From: Acanthosoma haemorrhoidale
Lineage: Eukaryota; Arthropoda; Insecta; Hemiptera; Acanthosomatidae
Assembly: GCA_930367205.1 (NCBI GenBank)
Contig: OV884011.1
Coordinates: 114,697,866-114,761,865, forward strand
DNA: 64,000 nt
Reading direction: 5' to 3'
Shown: one piece after another, positions 47,941 through 59,765 of the stretch
How the letters are laid out: each line of letters opens with the position of its first letter
How positions within the stretch are numbered: the first letter of the stretch is position 1
The notes under the pieces: generated by a model
The model's input: only the letters and a program-made list of their open reading frames with translations
The model's database searches: none
Told to the model about the DNA's origin: nothing
Made by a program: the position numbers and the translations under genes

Positions 47941-48699
47941 CTCTTTATTGGTTTATCCAATCATAAAAAAACATGAGGGAGAAACTGAACACTGAGAACA
48001 TGAGGACTGAAAAAAATGTCAACTAATCCCTCTATCCTGGAAATTTTGTAAATAAGCTGGGAGGTGCCGGGTACGGAAGATGAAGCTTTTGTCCAATGCG
48101 GCCCATTGTGGATGAACAGGAACATTTCCCTTAAGCGAAAAATTGCTGCTTTCCAGGACTAATCTTCAGAAAGTACTCCTATATACCCGAGACATGTATT
48201 TGGTCGTTTCAATAGCTGCGAGTACCACAATCAAATTGATTCCTATTAGGAAAGGTGTAAGTTAAACAAAAATTCAACCTGATGTGAATTTATTGACAGT
48301 TAACTCCTAACAAATGTTATTCACATAATATGTTTACGTTACTCGCTTTGCGAATGCAACTACTTGAAGGAGAACCAGAATCGTTGCGCACTAACTCACT
48401 TCCTGGTTCTCATTAAAACGTCCTATACCACTTTTATAGCCTGCCTTTTGAATCGATTTGTATAGATGTTTATTTATGTAACACTTTTATGATATGATAT
48501 TTTATAAAATGCTACCATATACCGGGCTGATATATGCAGAACGACGTTAAATCCGTTGAAAGCACTTTTAACGGAAACATTCCATACCAGCTACAGAACA
48601 TTTTTCAACGATGAAGAACGCTCCACGTCATGGAGCCAGGAGAGCTCCGCTCCATTGTAAGATTTTATCTGCCCTTTATTTGTGCCGCCGGCAGGTGCC
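47941..48699. other. No gene recognised
   Basis: AT-rich DNA becoming GC-richer after about 48590. An inverted pair, gagaaccag/ctggttctc, lies at about 48371-48413. Confidence 0.45.
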
Positions 48700-48711
48700 G
48701 CTGAATGCTCA

Positions 48712-49029
48712 CTAGTTTTGATTAGCCGACTGCTGCTGAAGCTCGCCTTCCAAACACCACAGCCTATAATCAGCTATTAGATAGTGCCTGCCATCTGCGG
48801 CTAGATAAAGGCATAGGCGACGAACCGTGGCTGCAGACGTTACGCACTCACACCGTGTGGTTTTATCTGAGTATCTTCGTCGAATGACGTCGGGATCCTC
48901 AAGTATGTGACAGTGGAATTCTCCAGAACTAAATTTTAATATACTTTTATTTTCCATAAAAAAATATGTTTTTCCCCTACACAGGCCAGTTAATATGGGA
49001 CCCTGGTTTATTGCAGTTGTAGAGTTCAA
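48712..49029 (-). other. Minus-strand ORF in a GC-richer patch, unknown
   Basis: A minus-strand frame of about 105 codons, TTG at its head, has its first ATG near 48957. The middle part is rich in C, R and D (D-P-D-V-I-R-R-R-Y-S-D-K-T-T-R-C-E-C), with A-A-D-G-R-H-Y-L-I-A-D-Y-R-L-W after it. Composition is protein-like, and the patch (about 48590-48930) is GC-richer than its flanks. I know no matching family. It might be an exon or part of a transposon. Confidence 0.25.
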
Positions 49030-49414
49030 GCCCGTAGGTACCTTATAGGCGTCTTGTTAGCGCGTGGCAAGAGATTTAAAAATTCTTCGACTGCCAAGTT
49101 TGGCTTTTCTGTCAATTCGAATTCCACGTTTGAGGTACTGATTTTATGTTACATTCATTTTTATTCAATTTATAATAGAAAAACGCATTCTCTAGGGTGC
49201 CTCGTTTAAAAGTTATAGGCCAGAAACTGAGAAAAAGTCCGAAACATTAGTGGTCCCCTCACCACGCCTTGGCTCACAACTTGGAAGGGAGCAAACTTAG
49301 GATACTATTATTTTACGCCAAATGAACAGATTAAAACCATTTCTAGCTTTCCAACAATTACTTCCAACTACGGTGGCCGAAAGTTTTAGATTAACTGGCC
49401 TAATAATGGTCCAT

Positions 49415-49702
49415 CAATATATATATCTGTATTCCGGAGGTAAAGGACACCATGCGAATTTCCTTAAATTTAGAGAAGAACAGTTTGAATGTAACTTTAA
49501 AGTTGAGCAGTTTGAACGGATTTATCTTTATAACATTTGATTTTCTTAACTGTTTATGAATTTTTATAATCTATTACAAAAATGCAATAAACAGTTAAGG
49601 AAATAAAATGTTTTAAAAATAAACCCGTTCAAACTGCTCAACTTTAAAGTTACGGAAGTGGACATGGTGTCCTTTACCTCCTGAATACAGATATATGTAT
49701 TT
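49415..49702. repeat. Long inverted repeat, potential hairpin RNA
   Basis: Left arm about 49415-49555 and right arm about 49588-49702 are reverse complements. Shared blocks are atatatctgtattc, ggaggtaaaggacaccatg, aactttaaagttgagcag, tttgaacgg, aacatttgat/aacattttat and cttaactgttt. The left arm has about 26 extra bases at 49465-49490 (ttaaatttagagaagaacag and on). The spacer is about 32 bases. Such a compact foldback could be a MITE with long terminal repeats, or, if transcribed, a hairpin precursor of small RNAs. No ORF of note is inside. No duplication was found at the edges. Confidence 0.85.
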
Positions 49703-50342
49703 ATACTGCGATGTTTTGAACATAGCTTTTATCCTCATAAAATCTAAGAATTAAAAAGAAACCCATGAAAGAGCTAAACAATTTTATCTGTGCGGACTCG
49801 CAATGCATAACTAAACCTTCCTACCGGGCCTCAAATGATGAAAGTCAATTATAATTGAAATAACATACCTTTCTTGCGATTATTATTGTGTTGTGCAATA
49901 ATGTTAAATTTAATCCCTGCCCGGAATAGTTAATGGTTAAAAAGATATCACTATTAATTTCATTCTTTGGAAAGTGTGATCTGATATAAATGCTGGGTTT
50001 TGTAATGTGCCGTGTTGATGTTTGTTTTTTAGGATTTGATAGTGCAAAGACGTGAGCAGAGCCCGGGCTCCCCGGATCCGGCCCAGGAGGCACCCCAGCC
50101 CAAATGCCAAATGGAGGTTAAAGATTGATTATTTAGACTCGTTTTTATTTTCTAAATTTTGTATATTTTTAGTCATGTGCAAACCCCAGTCTTTTTGTAA
50201 CATAAACGGTCTTTGTGTTTTCTAATTCATTGCCCTATATACATCATATAACTGGACTAAACTATATTTATTTTGCGTGTTATGCGCCTGTTTTTGTACC
50301 GTCAAAGGCGTTTAATATTGCTCATGGGGTGAGAATTGTTAG
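49703..50342. other. No gene recognised; short GC spike
   Basis: Mostly AT-rich. A sharp GC-rich stretch at about 50063-50105 (cccgggctccccggatccgg) stands out. It lies at the head of a minus-strand ORF (50093-49845), but the rest of that ORF is AT-type sequence, so the ORF is not called. Confidence 0.45.
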
Positions 50343-50371
50343 GATAGTTTCCTGACAAATAGGAAACTATC
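50343..50371. repeat. Perfect 11-bp stem-loop
   Basis: gatagtttcct (50343-50353), loop gacaaat, aggaaactatc (50361-50371). A compact stem with a 7-base loop; no terminator or regulatory role can be shown. Confidence 0.65.
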
Positions 50372-52489
50372 TATGGCTTACTTAAAGTAAGTATTGCTTG
50401 ACGTTAAGTTATAAGTTTAAAGTTGATATATCAAGAAAGAGATTTTAACCCCTTCTACATCCTAAAATAATTTTATAATGTGACCTATTAATCAATTACA
50501 TTAAAAGGTCTCCAGTTTGAATGCGTTCGTGAAATGGTGTGCATCAAATAGCTACATAATACGTAACGCTTGGCTTAGTGTACGCGTAACTATCACATTG
50601 TATCATGACAAATTGTAGTATGGTAAGTTTCAGGAATAGCTACTATTTTACCATTCATTCTTTGACTGCGTTGGAATGAGATTTTTTCTAGTCTCCAGAG
50701 AAATTTTTGTAACCAACGGTGTGATAGACACTTTGAAAAGTACATAGACATCTTAAAGAGATTATAGGACAACGTGAGTAGTAGGTAGTAGTAAGTAGAT
50801 TATAATAGCCTACGTCTTGAGTGAGGGCTTGCCTGACAAAGGAATAGGAGGCAACGGTCCATTGCGCACCCCACAACAAACATCAACTCAGGGTGTGGTT
50901 CCTTCAATTCTTTTCTCTCTTCTTTTGACACGTGAAAGGTCATTCTGCTCGAGGCTAGACGCTATGCTCTAATCCAGATCTTTATTTTATAATTGTATCA
51001 AGCAAAGATAATTGCAGATCAATATTTCATAAGGTGGCAATACTTACAACTCGTCCGAGACTTTAGTAACTAGTTGATGATTTATCAAAGAATCAGTATC
51101 CTCCCCATAGATTTCATAAATCTTTGACGGACTAAAATTTAATAAATCAATGATACCCTGATAAATGAAAAAAAACAATATCGAAAGATACTCCTAATTC
51201 CAATGTACAAAGAGACTTATTGCAATTCTGTTATAGTAAAACAAAAAATTATCTCTAACTCCAAACCATTTTTGATCCTTTTTTTTCAAAATGAGTGTGT
51301 TCATATCGCTTTTAACCCAGGTAGTAAAAAATAGTTTTATTTTTTGCCTCCATGACATAGTTAAGTAAGATACCTCGTTTATGAAACTTCTATTAAAGTA
51401 AATATTCTTTTCCAAAATTTATATTTAATTTGAGATTGTAGTGTTTCGTATCACTTAAACTTAAGTTTATCTATCTCCTTAGTTCTATGTGCCAATTTAT
51501 TGTCCGTATCAAGTCCGACTGCCGCTCAACGGGGTTCCATGCTGTACGGTTGGTGTCGGTTGTGGACTCTCCACAATGTAGTTTATGAAACAATAACGTT
51601 TTCTACAGTCATCATCAGTTCATACAATGAAAATTCACACGATGAAAATATTGATTAATGTATTCAAGCTCAATAGAACTAAAAATAAATTTATGAAGTA
51701 ATACTTTATAGATGAATTGATTTTAAAAAATTGTAAATATGGCCGCTTGTCGGTGATATGTAACGAACTAGAAAGGACACGAGCTGTATCGACAAAACGA
51801 TAATAGCCTTGTCGGTTCTAACCCGCGATAGCTTACTACTGCCGATAAGATGGGCACCTCACGTTTTCACGGGAAAAATCTATTACTGGAGCAATTCTAC
51901 CAAAATGGAACCATTTCCAAAAATAGACGTTGGAATGTTCGCTATACATTGACTTCAAATCATGAAAAAAAAAATCCTTATGATTAGTTAATACCATAAA
52001 TATATTTGCAGATCAAGATGTGAGAGGTTCTAATTTAAAATTGATACGGGGCAATTGTCTTTCGTCTGAATGAATATCTGGGAGTTCTTCGATTGCGGCC
52101 GCAAAAATAATCCAGTCGATATTAATTGTTTTGACAAACATTATAATAATGATAATTTATACATATTATCTTGCAGTTTTTTCTTTTTTAACAAAACAAG
52201 TTGTCCTATAATATAATTAGGGCACGCTAAATTTACAATCAATGTAAATGAACTATGAAAAAATAAAATGAATCCAGAGAAGAAATAGTAAAATATACAA
52301 AGGAACTAATAATATTCTGATGGGTAAATAAATAACAAAACTAATTTTTTATCGCTACAAACTAAATTGCCTTGTATAGGAGTTACATTTACACTAACTT
52401 CCCATTCCATTGAGAAGGTTTTGATCATTGATTCCCTAAACACAGTAATATTCAAAATAATCTTTAGTAAGATAAATAATAAAACCCTC
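50372..52489. other. No gene recognised
   Basis: AT-rich DNA. Moderately complex patches at 51500-51590 and 51740-51900 have no readable motif. Short minus ORFs at 50879-50688 and 51415-51194 are not supported. Confidence 0.45.
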
Positions 52490-52628
52490 GGTAGACTCTC
52501 ACTACCTTCCCGATTCCACCCGCCTCCTTTAGGCATTCCACCTACTCTATCCTATACCCTTCTCATACATCCTTCAAATGGGGGACTCCCCTTAGAGAAA
52601 GGCACTCATTAGCCCAAAATAATTTTCC
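52490..52628 (-). repeat. Unclassified repeat family D, copy 1
   Basis: Reverse complement of 56280-56411. Blocks such as ggtagactctcactacc, gattccacccgcctccttta, ctcatacatccttcaaatgg, ctccccttag and ggcactcattagcccaaaat are nearly identical, and the match stops abruptly on both sides. On the plus strand one frame is open across it and proline-rich (R-F-H-P-P-P-L-G-I-P-P), but the same frame is broken in the other copy. Strand is assigned only relative to copy 2. Confidence 0.85.
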
Positions 52629-55119
52629 TTTATTTTTCCCACATCCAATTTTTATAAGTTTGAGAGCTAAGAAAAAAAAAAAAAAAAATTCAAAATAATA
52701 ACTATTAATTATAATAACTACAAAATTTATGTTCATATGACTGTTAAATGGTACATTAGCTAGAACAAGGCCTCCAGGAAAATGTTTCATGAACAAAATG
52801 TTTTTACATAAATGAATACATGTTTACGATGAAGATCACACAATTTAAAAGAAGTAACGTCGAAATACTAAAATCACTTTAAACAAACATTTTTTCAAAT
52901 ATTTCTAATTTTTCAGACATTTACCGATAAATACTTCGATTATTTTAAACTTAAACCTCTCTGAAAACGACAAACCATTTCCCATCACGTTTACTTAATC
53001 TGCTAAAAAAAAATTATAATCAGGTCTTGGAGGATTTATTTAGTGTTTAAAAATCATAGAACAAATCGATTATAAGCGTTTAACCGAAGTCTAAGGGCAT
53101 GATGAAGGTAGTTTGTAACGTGAAGGTAAAAAAAAAACCGTTGAGGGTACAAACCGTGAAGGCCGAATCCGAGACAAGCATATCAACTCGTTCCCATCTC
53201 CTTCCTGCTTGTCTCATAGCCGATGAGTTAGTTCTAGCCAACGAAAATTTATAAATACATTTCCGAACAGTTATAAATAAATAAATTAATAGTGTTGGAA
53301 TATATGTAGCTATGTATTGACTAGAAGTAAAGAACGACCCTAACCAATATCTTACTGGGGATCGATGCAAAGTAGCAGGTGGTCTTTTGATACAATTGAA
53401 TATTTTATATCTAATTAAATAAAACCAATTACTCTTTTACAATAATTTAACTATAATGCATAAATAATGTAAACAAAGATTCAAGTATACAGGTAATGGA
53501 ATTATATTAAAACCATGAAATGATCATTAAGGTGAAAACATGAAATGAGGACAAATGCAATTATTGTTTAACAGGCAAATGCTGCAAAACTTCATAAAAA
53601 AAAAAAAAAATGTATTATAATGTATAATAATTAATCAATCAATAATTCAAGACTGAGAATTTGTGAAATGAAAGTAAAAATCAAAGCCCAAAGAGCAGGA
53701 ACGCTACCATCATTATTAATATTGTTTTAAATTTGTTTCCAGGGACGTGAAAGAAAAGTTACCACACCTGGCATTATTGCCTCCATATATACATCAGATG
53801 TTACAACGGATACATTTTGCACGATAGTTTAAGGTGAGTTATTGCTATAAATAATACAACGATTTGACAAAAGTAGTAAAAGTAGTTGTAAATTTTGTAT
53901 TGTTTTTTCACAGTTTGAATATTGTTTACAAGATTTTGAGTAAATTAACTAACATTAGGTTATGAACTAATATCTATTAATATGACGAATATTGGTGTAC
54001 AATCAAACATAATAAAAGACACGACTGTGTTTTAAAATTCGCGTCATCTATTCTTTACGAAAAAATCTACTTCAAAAAGGTATGATCGGTTGGGCTGGGC
54101 TCCAGTACAATCAATGATATTTTTCAACTTGTCAAGCTATACCCTCCGAATAGTAATTAATATCCTTGCAATTTATGAATTCTAAAAAGCCATTTTCCTC
54201 ACTAATCAAAAGCTTTTTTGTTATCAAATTTTATTCTTCTAGAATGTGGCACAGCACTCTAAAAAAACCTATAGACGAATGGTCTGGAGACTAGGGTATA
54301 ATTTTTTCAATGTCAGGTGTGCAACATGGGGCTAGGCGTTGTCCAAGAGAGTTGGTCCTTGAAATTTTCAAATCACCAAAGCGGGTACAATTTTGATTGA
54401 TCAGACCAGATTTAAAGTGCATTATACTTACCAATTACTACGTAACAATCACAAATCGCAATGTGAAATTGTATAAAATGTAGCCAAGCTACAGGATATA
54501 TAATGACCTGCTGTGAATAGATTTAGTTATGTTGAATCTGTACTGATTTACATTATTTATAATAACTATAAATTTTAGTTAGTTTTTTTAGTTTAAGACT
54601 CGAAACCTGATTGTTTTCTTGTCAACTCGAAAATACAAATCATAAGGGATGAGAGTACTTTTTCAATGTTACTCTGTTGAAGTGAGGAACTGCTGTGGAA
54701 TACTACAGCATATTTTATAAATGGCTGTATTCATATAACATTTAAAACTTCTCTCACTTAATGTTATGCCTCAATTTAAATAAAAGTTTTGTTTAGCGAG
54801 AGAGAGCCGTGGACGGCGAAGAACACAAATCTGTTTGGAGTAGACACTTGCCGCATAAGTTAAATCCTGTTTGTCAGTTTCATCCCCCTGTTGGCCTATA
54901 TCCCTTTATCCTAACGCAAACAACGCCTGCGCCCAAGCGATTAACGATAAGTCGGTGTGCTTAGCTTAGCAGCATGTCTTCATCGCTACCTATCTAGCCG
55001 CTCAGAAATATATTTTGTATTGATTATGTTTTACTCGATCGAGTAAATCTGGACTAGTCAGCAACCTCCTTTGTTTATTTTTTTGTATTATTCCCAATAC
55101 AATTTTTTCTAAAAAACAT
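52629..55119. other. No gene recognised
   Basis: AT-rich DNA with A runs at about 52671-52688 and 53597-53610. A GC-richer patch at 54790-54990 has no recognisable coding or RNA motif. Confidence 0.45.
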
Positions 55120-55245
55120 GTTTTAGGCAATTTTGTGTGCCTTGATTTTCTATCTAAAATGATTTTGACTTGAATATCAAATTTGCGAGATATTTGAGAA
55201 AAAACAAAAAAAGTAACCTTTAACCCCCCACCAAACCCCACCCAC
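55120..55245 (+). repeat. Diverged direct repeat E, left copy
   Basis: taggcaattttgtgt, then about 55 bases later gcgagatatttgagaaaa followed by a C-rich stretch. The same order occurs at 56484-56580 with altered spacing and many changes between. The two copies bracket Jockey copy 3 and family-D copy 2. Moderate support. Confidence 0.5.
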
Positions 55246-55289
55246 CCTCGCGCTTATCCACCTCCCATGGAGAATTTTAGTTTGTTGAA

Positions 55290-55952
55290 GAGGGCAACAC
55301 TGTCATCCCACCCAACCCCGATACAGCTTCGCATAACATTCAACACTTCGATGAGATCGAGTATTGGTGTAACCAGCGGCCAAAGTTAATGCAGCAAAAT
55401 GTACCCACATTACCTTCACCCTCTGCCACAAGTTCTGTCCATTAGTTTTTTTAATTCTATTCCTATTCCTGTAAACGAGACAGTACGGTATTTAGGCTTC
55501 CATCTAGACAAAAGGCTGACATGTAACCCACACACGAGGCCAAAAAGACAAGAACCAAACAGACGCTTTGGACAACTGTACTTTGAAGGACATCCCATCT
55601 CTCGATACAAAATAAATTTCTAATTTATAGTTATACTAGACCCAATCTGGGTATACCGAATGATTAGTTATGGGAGATATGGGGAACAGCAAAAATGTCG
55701 TACATCAAGCGTATCCAATCCTTTCAATCGCAAATCTTGAGAACAATAATTAATGCCCCTTATTACGTAAGCAACAAAACCCACCATAACGATCATAATA
55801 TGCCATACATTCTTGAACTTAGCCCTTTCAAGCTCATGAAATTATTTCGAAACCTATCCAACCATCCTAATCCCCTATTCATTACATTCATTCATTACAC
55901 TGCGCCACTCATCCCAATTATCCTCCTTCCTAAAGCGGCGCTGTCCTCGTGA
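55290..55952 (+). pseudogene. Broken Jockey-like RT C-terminus in copy 3
   Basis: Two separate plus-strand frames carry it. In 55399-55623 one reads F-N-S-I-P-I-P-V-N-E-T-V-R-Y-L-G-F-H-L-D-K-R-L-T. In 55695-55952 another reads Y-I-K-R-I-Q-S-F-Q-S, then I-N-A-P-Y-Y-V-S-N-K-T. Both match the intact copy at 62065-63591 closely. A deletion near 55575-55590 and stops between the two frames disable it. The catalytic RT motifs lie upstream of the truncation and are absent. Confidence 0.88.
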
Positions 55953-56275
55953 CGTGGTATACAGTGGGAGTCCTGGCAATGGCAAGTTTCTCTAATCATG
56001 TCCTTAGCGTCTGTGGCTCTCGCGCTCTTGTTCAGCCTCCACTGGATCGTATGCGATGACGCGATTAATGGAGGATCTCGGGGGACTTCCCAAGATTTAG
56101 CTTCCTCTTTCACATGCGAGGGAGATGACAACGATTTGGATTTGGGAGGTCTCTGGGCTGTTGGTAAATAGTGTATGAAGAACTGTTCATATGGTATGCA
56201 AATTAGCATAGGCATTGATCTTATTTACTTATTGCCCAATAAAAGGCAGGTTGTAATTTTATCGCTATTTTATTA
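55290..56275 (+). mobile_element. Jockey-like element (copy 3), RT C-terminus and 3' UTR
   Basis: Starts around aacactgtcatcccaccc, corresponding to the region after the FADD motif in copy 1, so it is 5' truncated within RT. It continues through the RT C-terminus and a 3' UTR with the family blocks (gtgggagtcctggcaatgg, gcgtctgtggctctcgcgc, ggaggtctctgggctg). The end has tgcccaataaaaggca, the family stem-loop, near 56233. It has more small deletions than copies 1 and 4, so it is older. No duplication is identified. Confidence 0.9.
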
Positions 56276-56279
56276 TTTT

Positions 56280-56411
56280 GGAAAATTATTTTGGGCTAAT
56301 GAGTGCCTTTACTAAGGGGAGTTCCCCATTTGAAGGATGTATGAGAAGGATATAGGGTGTGGAATGCCTAAAGGAGGCGGGTGGAATCAGGAAGGTAGTG
56401 AGAGTCTACCG
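56280..56411 (+). repeat. Unclassified repeat family D, copy 2
   Basis: Inverted relative to copy 1 (52490-52628). It begins ggaaaattattttgggctaa directly after the 3' end of Jockey copy 3 and stops at gagagtctaccga. Relative to copy 1 there are a handful of substitutions and short indels. Neither edge shows a duplication. Its abutment with the Jockey 3' end may mean that it was picked up downstream of it or that it attracted the insertion. Confidence 0.85.
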
Positions 56412-56483
56412 ACTACATAATTCTCACTTAATATATCTCCTAACACATTGACTCATCGGGAAAATTAATAAAAACATTTATCT

Positions 56484-56585
56484 AGGCAATTTTGTGTTTT
56501 TTTTTTAATTTTGTAAATAAAGTACGATCTGCTAAAATAACTAGTAGCGAGATATTTGAAAAAACCACCCTCCCATTTCTCATAT
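56484..56585 (+). repeat. Diverged direct repeat E, right copy
   Basis: Partner of 55120-55245: taggcaattttgtgt and gcgagatatttgaaaaa followed by C-rich sequence. Confidence 0.5.
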
Positions 56586-57019
56586 TGCACTCTCTCCCAT
56601 AACTGTACACAAATCAGAATTAGATGATTAGTTTGTTTCAAATCATCATATTTTGGCCTTCGTTGCCTGGACTATCCAAGCGGTTCAAACAGGGTTTGTC
56701 CAGAACGGCTTCGACCAATCGCACTTCTTCAGAACTTCAATCAAGACACGGTTCGCTTCTCTCATTTTTTTCTGAGTCTTTTTCAAACACTAAACAATTA
56801 TCCTCTTCTTTCTTTTTTTTAGCGCATTTTTAAATTTTATAATGTTCTCTGTAAATATTTTTTTAATGTTTACCATTGGGGTTTTCTTTCAATACTTTTC
56901 ATTGCCAATAGTAATATTCTTGTTTTGCCATAATTTTCTGTACTGCACTTAGTGTGAAGGATTTCTGTTTTCTTAGAACTAGTTTTTGGTAAGAGCTTGG
57001 ATATTTATGGATTAACTAA
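56586..57019. other. No gene recognised
   Basis: AT-rich DNA with a serine-rich 69-codon frame at 56624-56833 that shows no domain. Confidence 0.45.
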
Positions 57020-57039
57020 AATTCACCCCTCCCCAACAG

Positions 57040-57268
57040 TTATTGGGTTTTGTTATTTGCACTCCAAATGGTTGGTAGTATGGTTCATATTAAACTTCCG
57101 AGGGAGACAATACAAGATAGTTACCAAGCAGACCGAAACAAACGTGTGGCGAGAACACAGGTACTAAAGTTGATAGAACGTCAGGTTAGGACCAAGTGGA
57201 GGACTGATGCAAACAATATTGGCGAAGTAATCCCATTTACCTTCCCCACAACCTTAGTGGACATTTGA
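57040..57268 (+). CDS. Possible exon, unknown product
   Basis: A pyrimidine-rich acceptor-like tract, cacccctccccaacag, ends at 57039. From there one plus-strand frame is open to a stop at 57266; its first ATG is at 57068. The peptide is charged and helix-like (R-E-T-I-Q-D-S-Y-Q-A-D-R-N-K-R-V-A-R-T-Q-V), then ends V-I-P-F-T-F-P-T-T-L-V-D-I. The combination of an acceptor site and protein-like composition is the best exon-like signal in the right part of the window. I recognise no family, and no matching donor or second exon is identified. Confidence 0.3.
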
Positions 57269-59534
57269 CTAAACAAGGTTCTCTCGACAAGGCCATTGAA
57301 AAAAAAAATCTTGTTATCAAAGAATTCGAGATATTTTTGTTCAAGTTATCGACAGTAGACTGTACCTATAGTCAGTAAGAAGGGCGTATTAATTTCTAGA
57401 TTGTAGCAATTTAAATTAACTTTACTGACCGCGTGGGGATTGAAGACACCATTCATCGTGGACTTATTTCTAAAACCTATATATCTAACCCTTTTATCCT
57501 TGATGTATTCGCAAAACTATGCTGTGTAGAAGCCACATTCCCGTTATATTTCTTTATTAAAGAGAACAATAAATTAAAATGCAATCACTTGGATCTACAG
57601 ACCTTACCTCTTAGGTTATTCTACCTTTAATTTTTACAAATTGCATCAAAAAGTTTGCAAAGTGTCATTGTATAAATAAGCATTAAAAAATAGTCGGATA
57701 GCAAGAAGGTTCCTAAAAAGATCATTCTAAGACCGTACGAAGATAATAGACGATATGTTTCTGCGGTTCAAGCTATTCCAATGAGACGATAGACTGTTTA
57801 TGTATTGTCGCTGAAGATGGGAACGTCCCTATTTTATCGTCAAGTTGGAAGGCCTCTGAGGCAGAGTGACCTAAAGCCCGGATTCTTCAAGACGTACCTC
57901 TTGCCAAACGATAGAAATCGTAGGAGATAATTTTGGGGGCAGATTAAAGGTTTCAAGCCCAGTCCGCACGTAACGCTTTATTGCGCCCCTTATCATACAA
58001 CCGACCACACAGGTAAGCTGAACGTCAAGAATGCAGATCCTGGAGAGTACTTATTATCATGTAACGCAGCTAAAATGAATTTTGAGTGAGAAAACCACTT
58101 TTTGATTAGGAAGAATTACCTGAACATTATAGGTGTCCGAAAATATTGTAGGGAAGGTAAATGGGGTTACTTCGTCCATATTTTTTGCATCGACCCCCTG
58201 CCCCCCATCATTTGGTCCAAATGTGATGTTCTTTAAACTTCAGGATTCGTTCGGAGTGTTTGGAAACGCAGAAAATATTTTGTATTGTCCCCCTCGGAAG
58301 ACCATGGGATTGGCCTTCTAGATCAATGGTCCTCACCTTGATTTAGCCCATCAGCTTTACTTTCAGCTCTCTAACAAAATTGCCCCCCCCCCAAACAAGT
58401 CTTTTTATTCATTCACAAACATCAATTGCTTACATTTTGATTTCGAAAAATGTTTAGGCAACACAAAAAAATTAACCTGAGACAAAAGTTATATTCAGCA
58501 ACATAGTGTAATTCCCTAACAAAAATGGTTATTTATAACCATATTACCTATAATCTTATTAGCTTGATCCATCCAAACCTCGTTAAGTAACACTGTTTTG
58601 TGTTTCTTTCGTTTTCTTGCTACCATTTTAAAACTCTAGATACCATAGAATGATTGTCTCCAGACATAGTGCATTACCGTCTTTGAAGTGTCCTTTTCTA
58701 TGTGGAATAACTTGCTCATTTTTAATATATATATATTAAAATTTAAAATAACTTTTAAAAGAGAGGTGAAGAAAGCCAGGTTGAAAGGAGTTAGTTATAA
58801 TAGATACAGAAACACCGATTTTTTCACGTTTGATTTTTTGGACCTATTTCATGTTTTCAGACGTTAACAATAACACGGACAGGGTGAACCAAGGTGTGGT
58901 TATATACACATTTTAGTTTTAACATTGATTAGTTCATTTTTATGCCAACTGTCATTGAGCATCCGGACATATATTTGGCCAGACAGACGAAAGTTTGCCC
59001 TGTATCTGTTAGAAAGTAGAACTTTGAACTCAGGAATATTTATTAGTTATTCACATATTAATATTTTTCCTAACAAAGATTAGATGTGGAATTTTGAAGA
59101 GGGAGGAAACAAATTTCTTTAAAAGTCGAGCATGAATGTTGTAATAACTAACAAAGTAGATGGAAGAGATAAGAGCTGACCTGAAAAACGTACAGCCGCA
59201 AATGACCAACCGCACTCTCAGGTAGTGTATTTTTTAAAATCTGAAGAGCGGGAATGCGGTTTGTGAAGTAATTCGGCAACTATTTACCGTTCGGTCTGTG
59301 TAAGGCCGGAACGGCTCTATTGGGGTTTATGACGAGATTGATCATCTCGATTGGTGTGTACAGTAAGTAGCAAAAATTTGCCAATTTCTAAGAAATTCGA
59401 TGATGATAATAAATTAAATTGATATATCTAATAATACTAATATGCAGAGTTCACTTCATGAAACTGCACAAAACACCTTTTTCTGAAACCATTTTTTTTA
59501 TATTCTTTGATGGGATTCCATTATCTATCGGCTG
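57269..59534. other. No gene recognised
   Basis: AT-rich DNA with ten C at 58383-58392. Frames at 57433-57630 (GTG head) and 58133-58321 have no known motif. The patch 57690-58050 is GC-richer and may be old repeat, but I cannot place it. Confidence 0.45.
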
Positions 59535-59765
59535 TGTCTCTCGCTTTTAGAACCCGTAAGCAATGATCCGGCTGATGGAAGAGTGTGGGGATCTCCTCTC
59601 CACTTCTTCTGTCGCATGCCAAGGAGGTAACAATCATACAGGATTGATTGGTCTCTTAGCTGTCGTGTGAATGAGTGAGAGAATGCCAAACTGTAAATAT
59701 AGGAAGAGATTATTTATCACAATTATTATGCCAAATAAGGTCGATTGTAATTTCTTTCAATAATA
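59535..59765 (+). mobile_element. Worn Jockey-like 3' UTR (copy 5)
   Basis: Family blocks in order: cggctgtgtctctcgctttt, ccggctgatggaagagtgtg, ttggtctcttagctgtcg, gtgaatgagtgag, aactgtaaatat and atgccaaataaggtcg with gattgtaatttctttc at the end. Compared with copies 1 and 3 it is more diverged, and its stem-loop is partly lost. No coding part is present. Confidence 0.7.
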
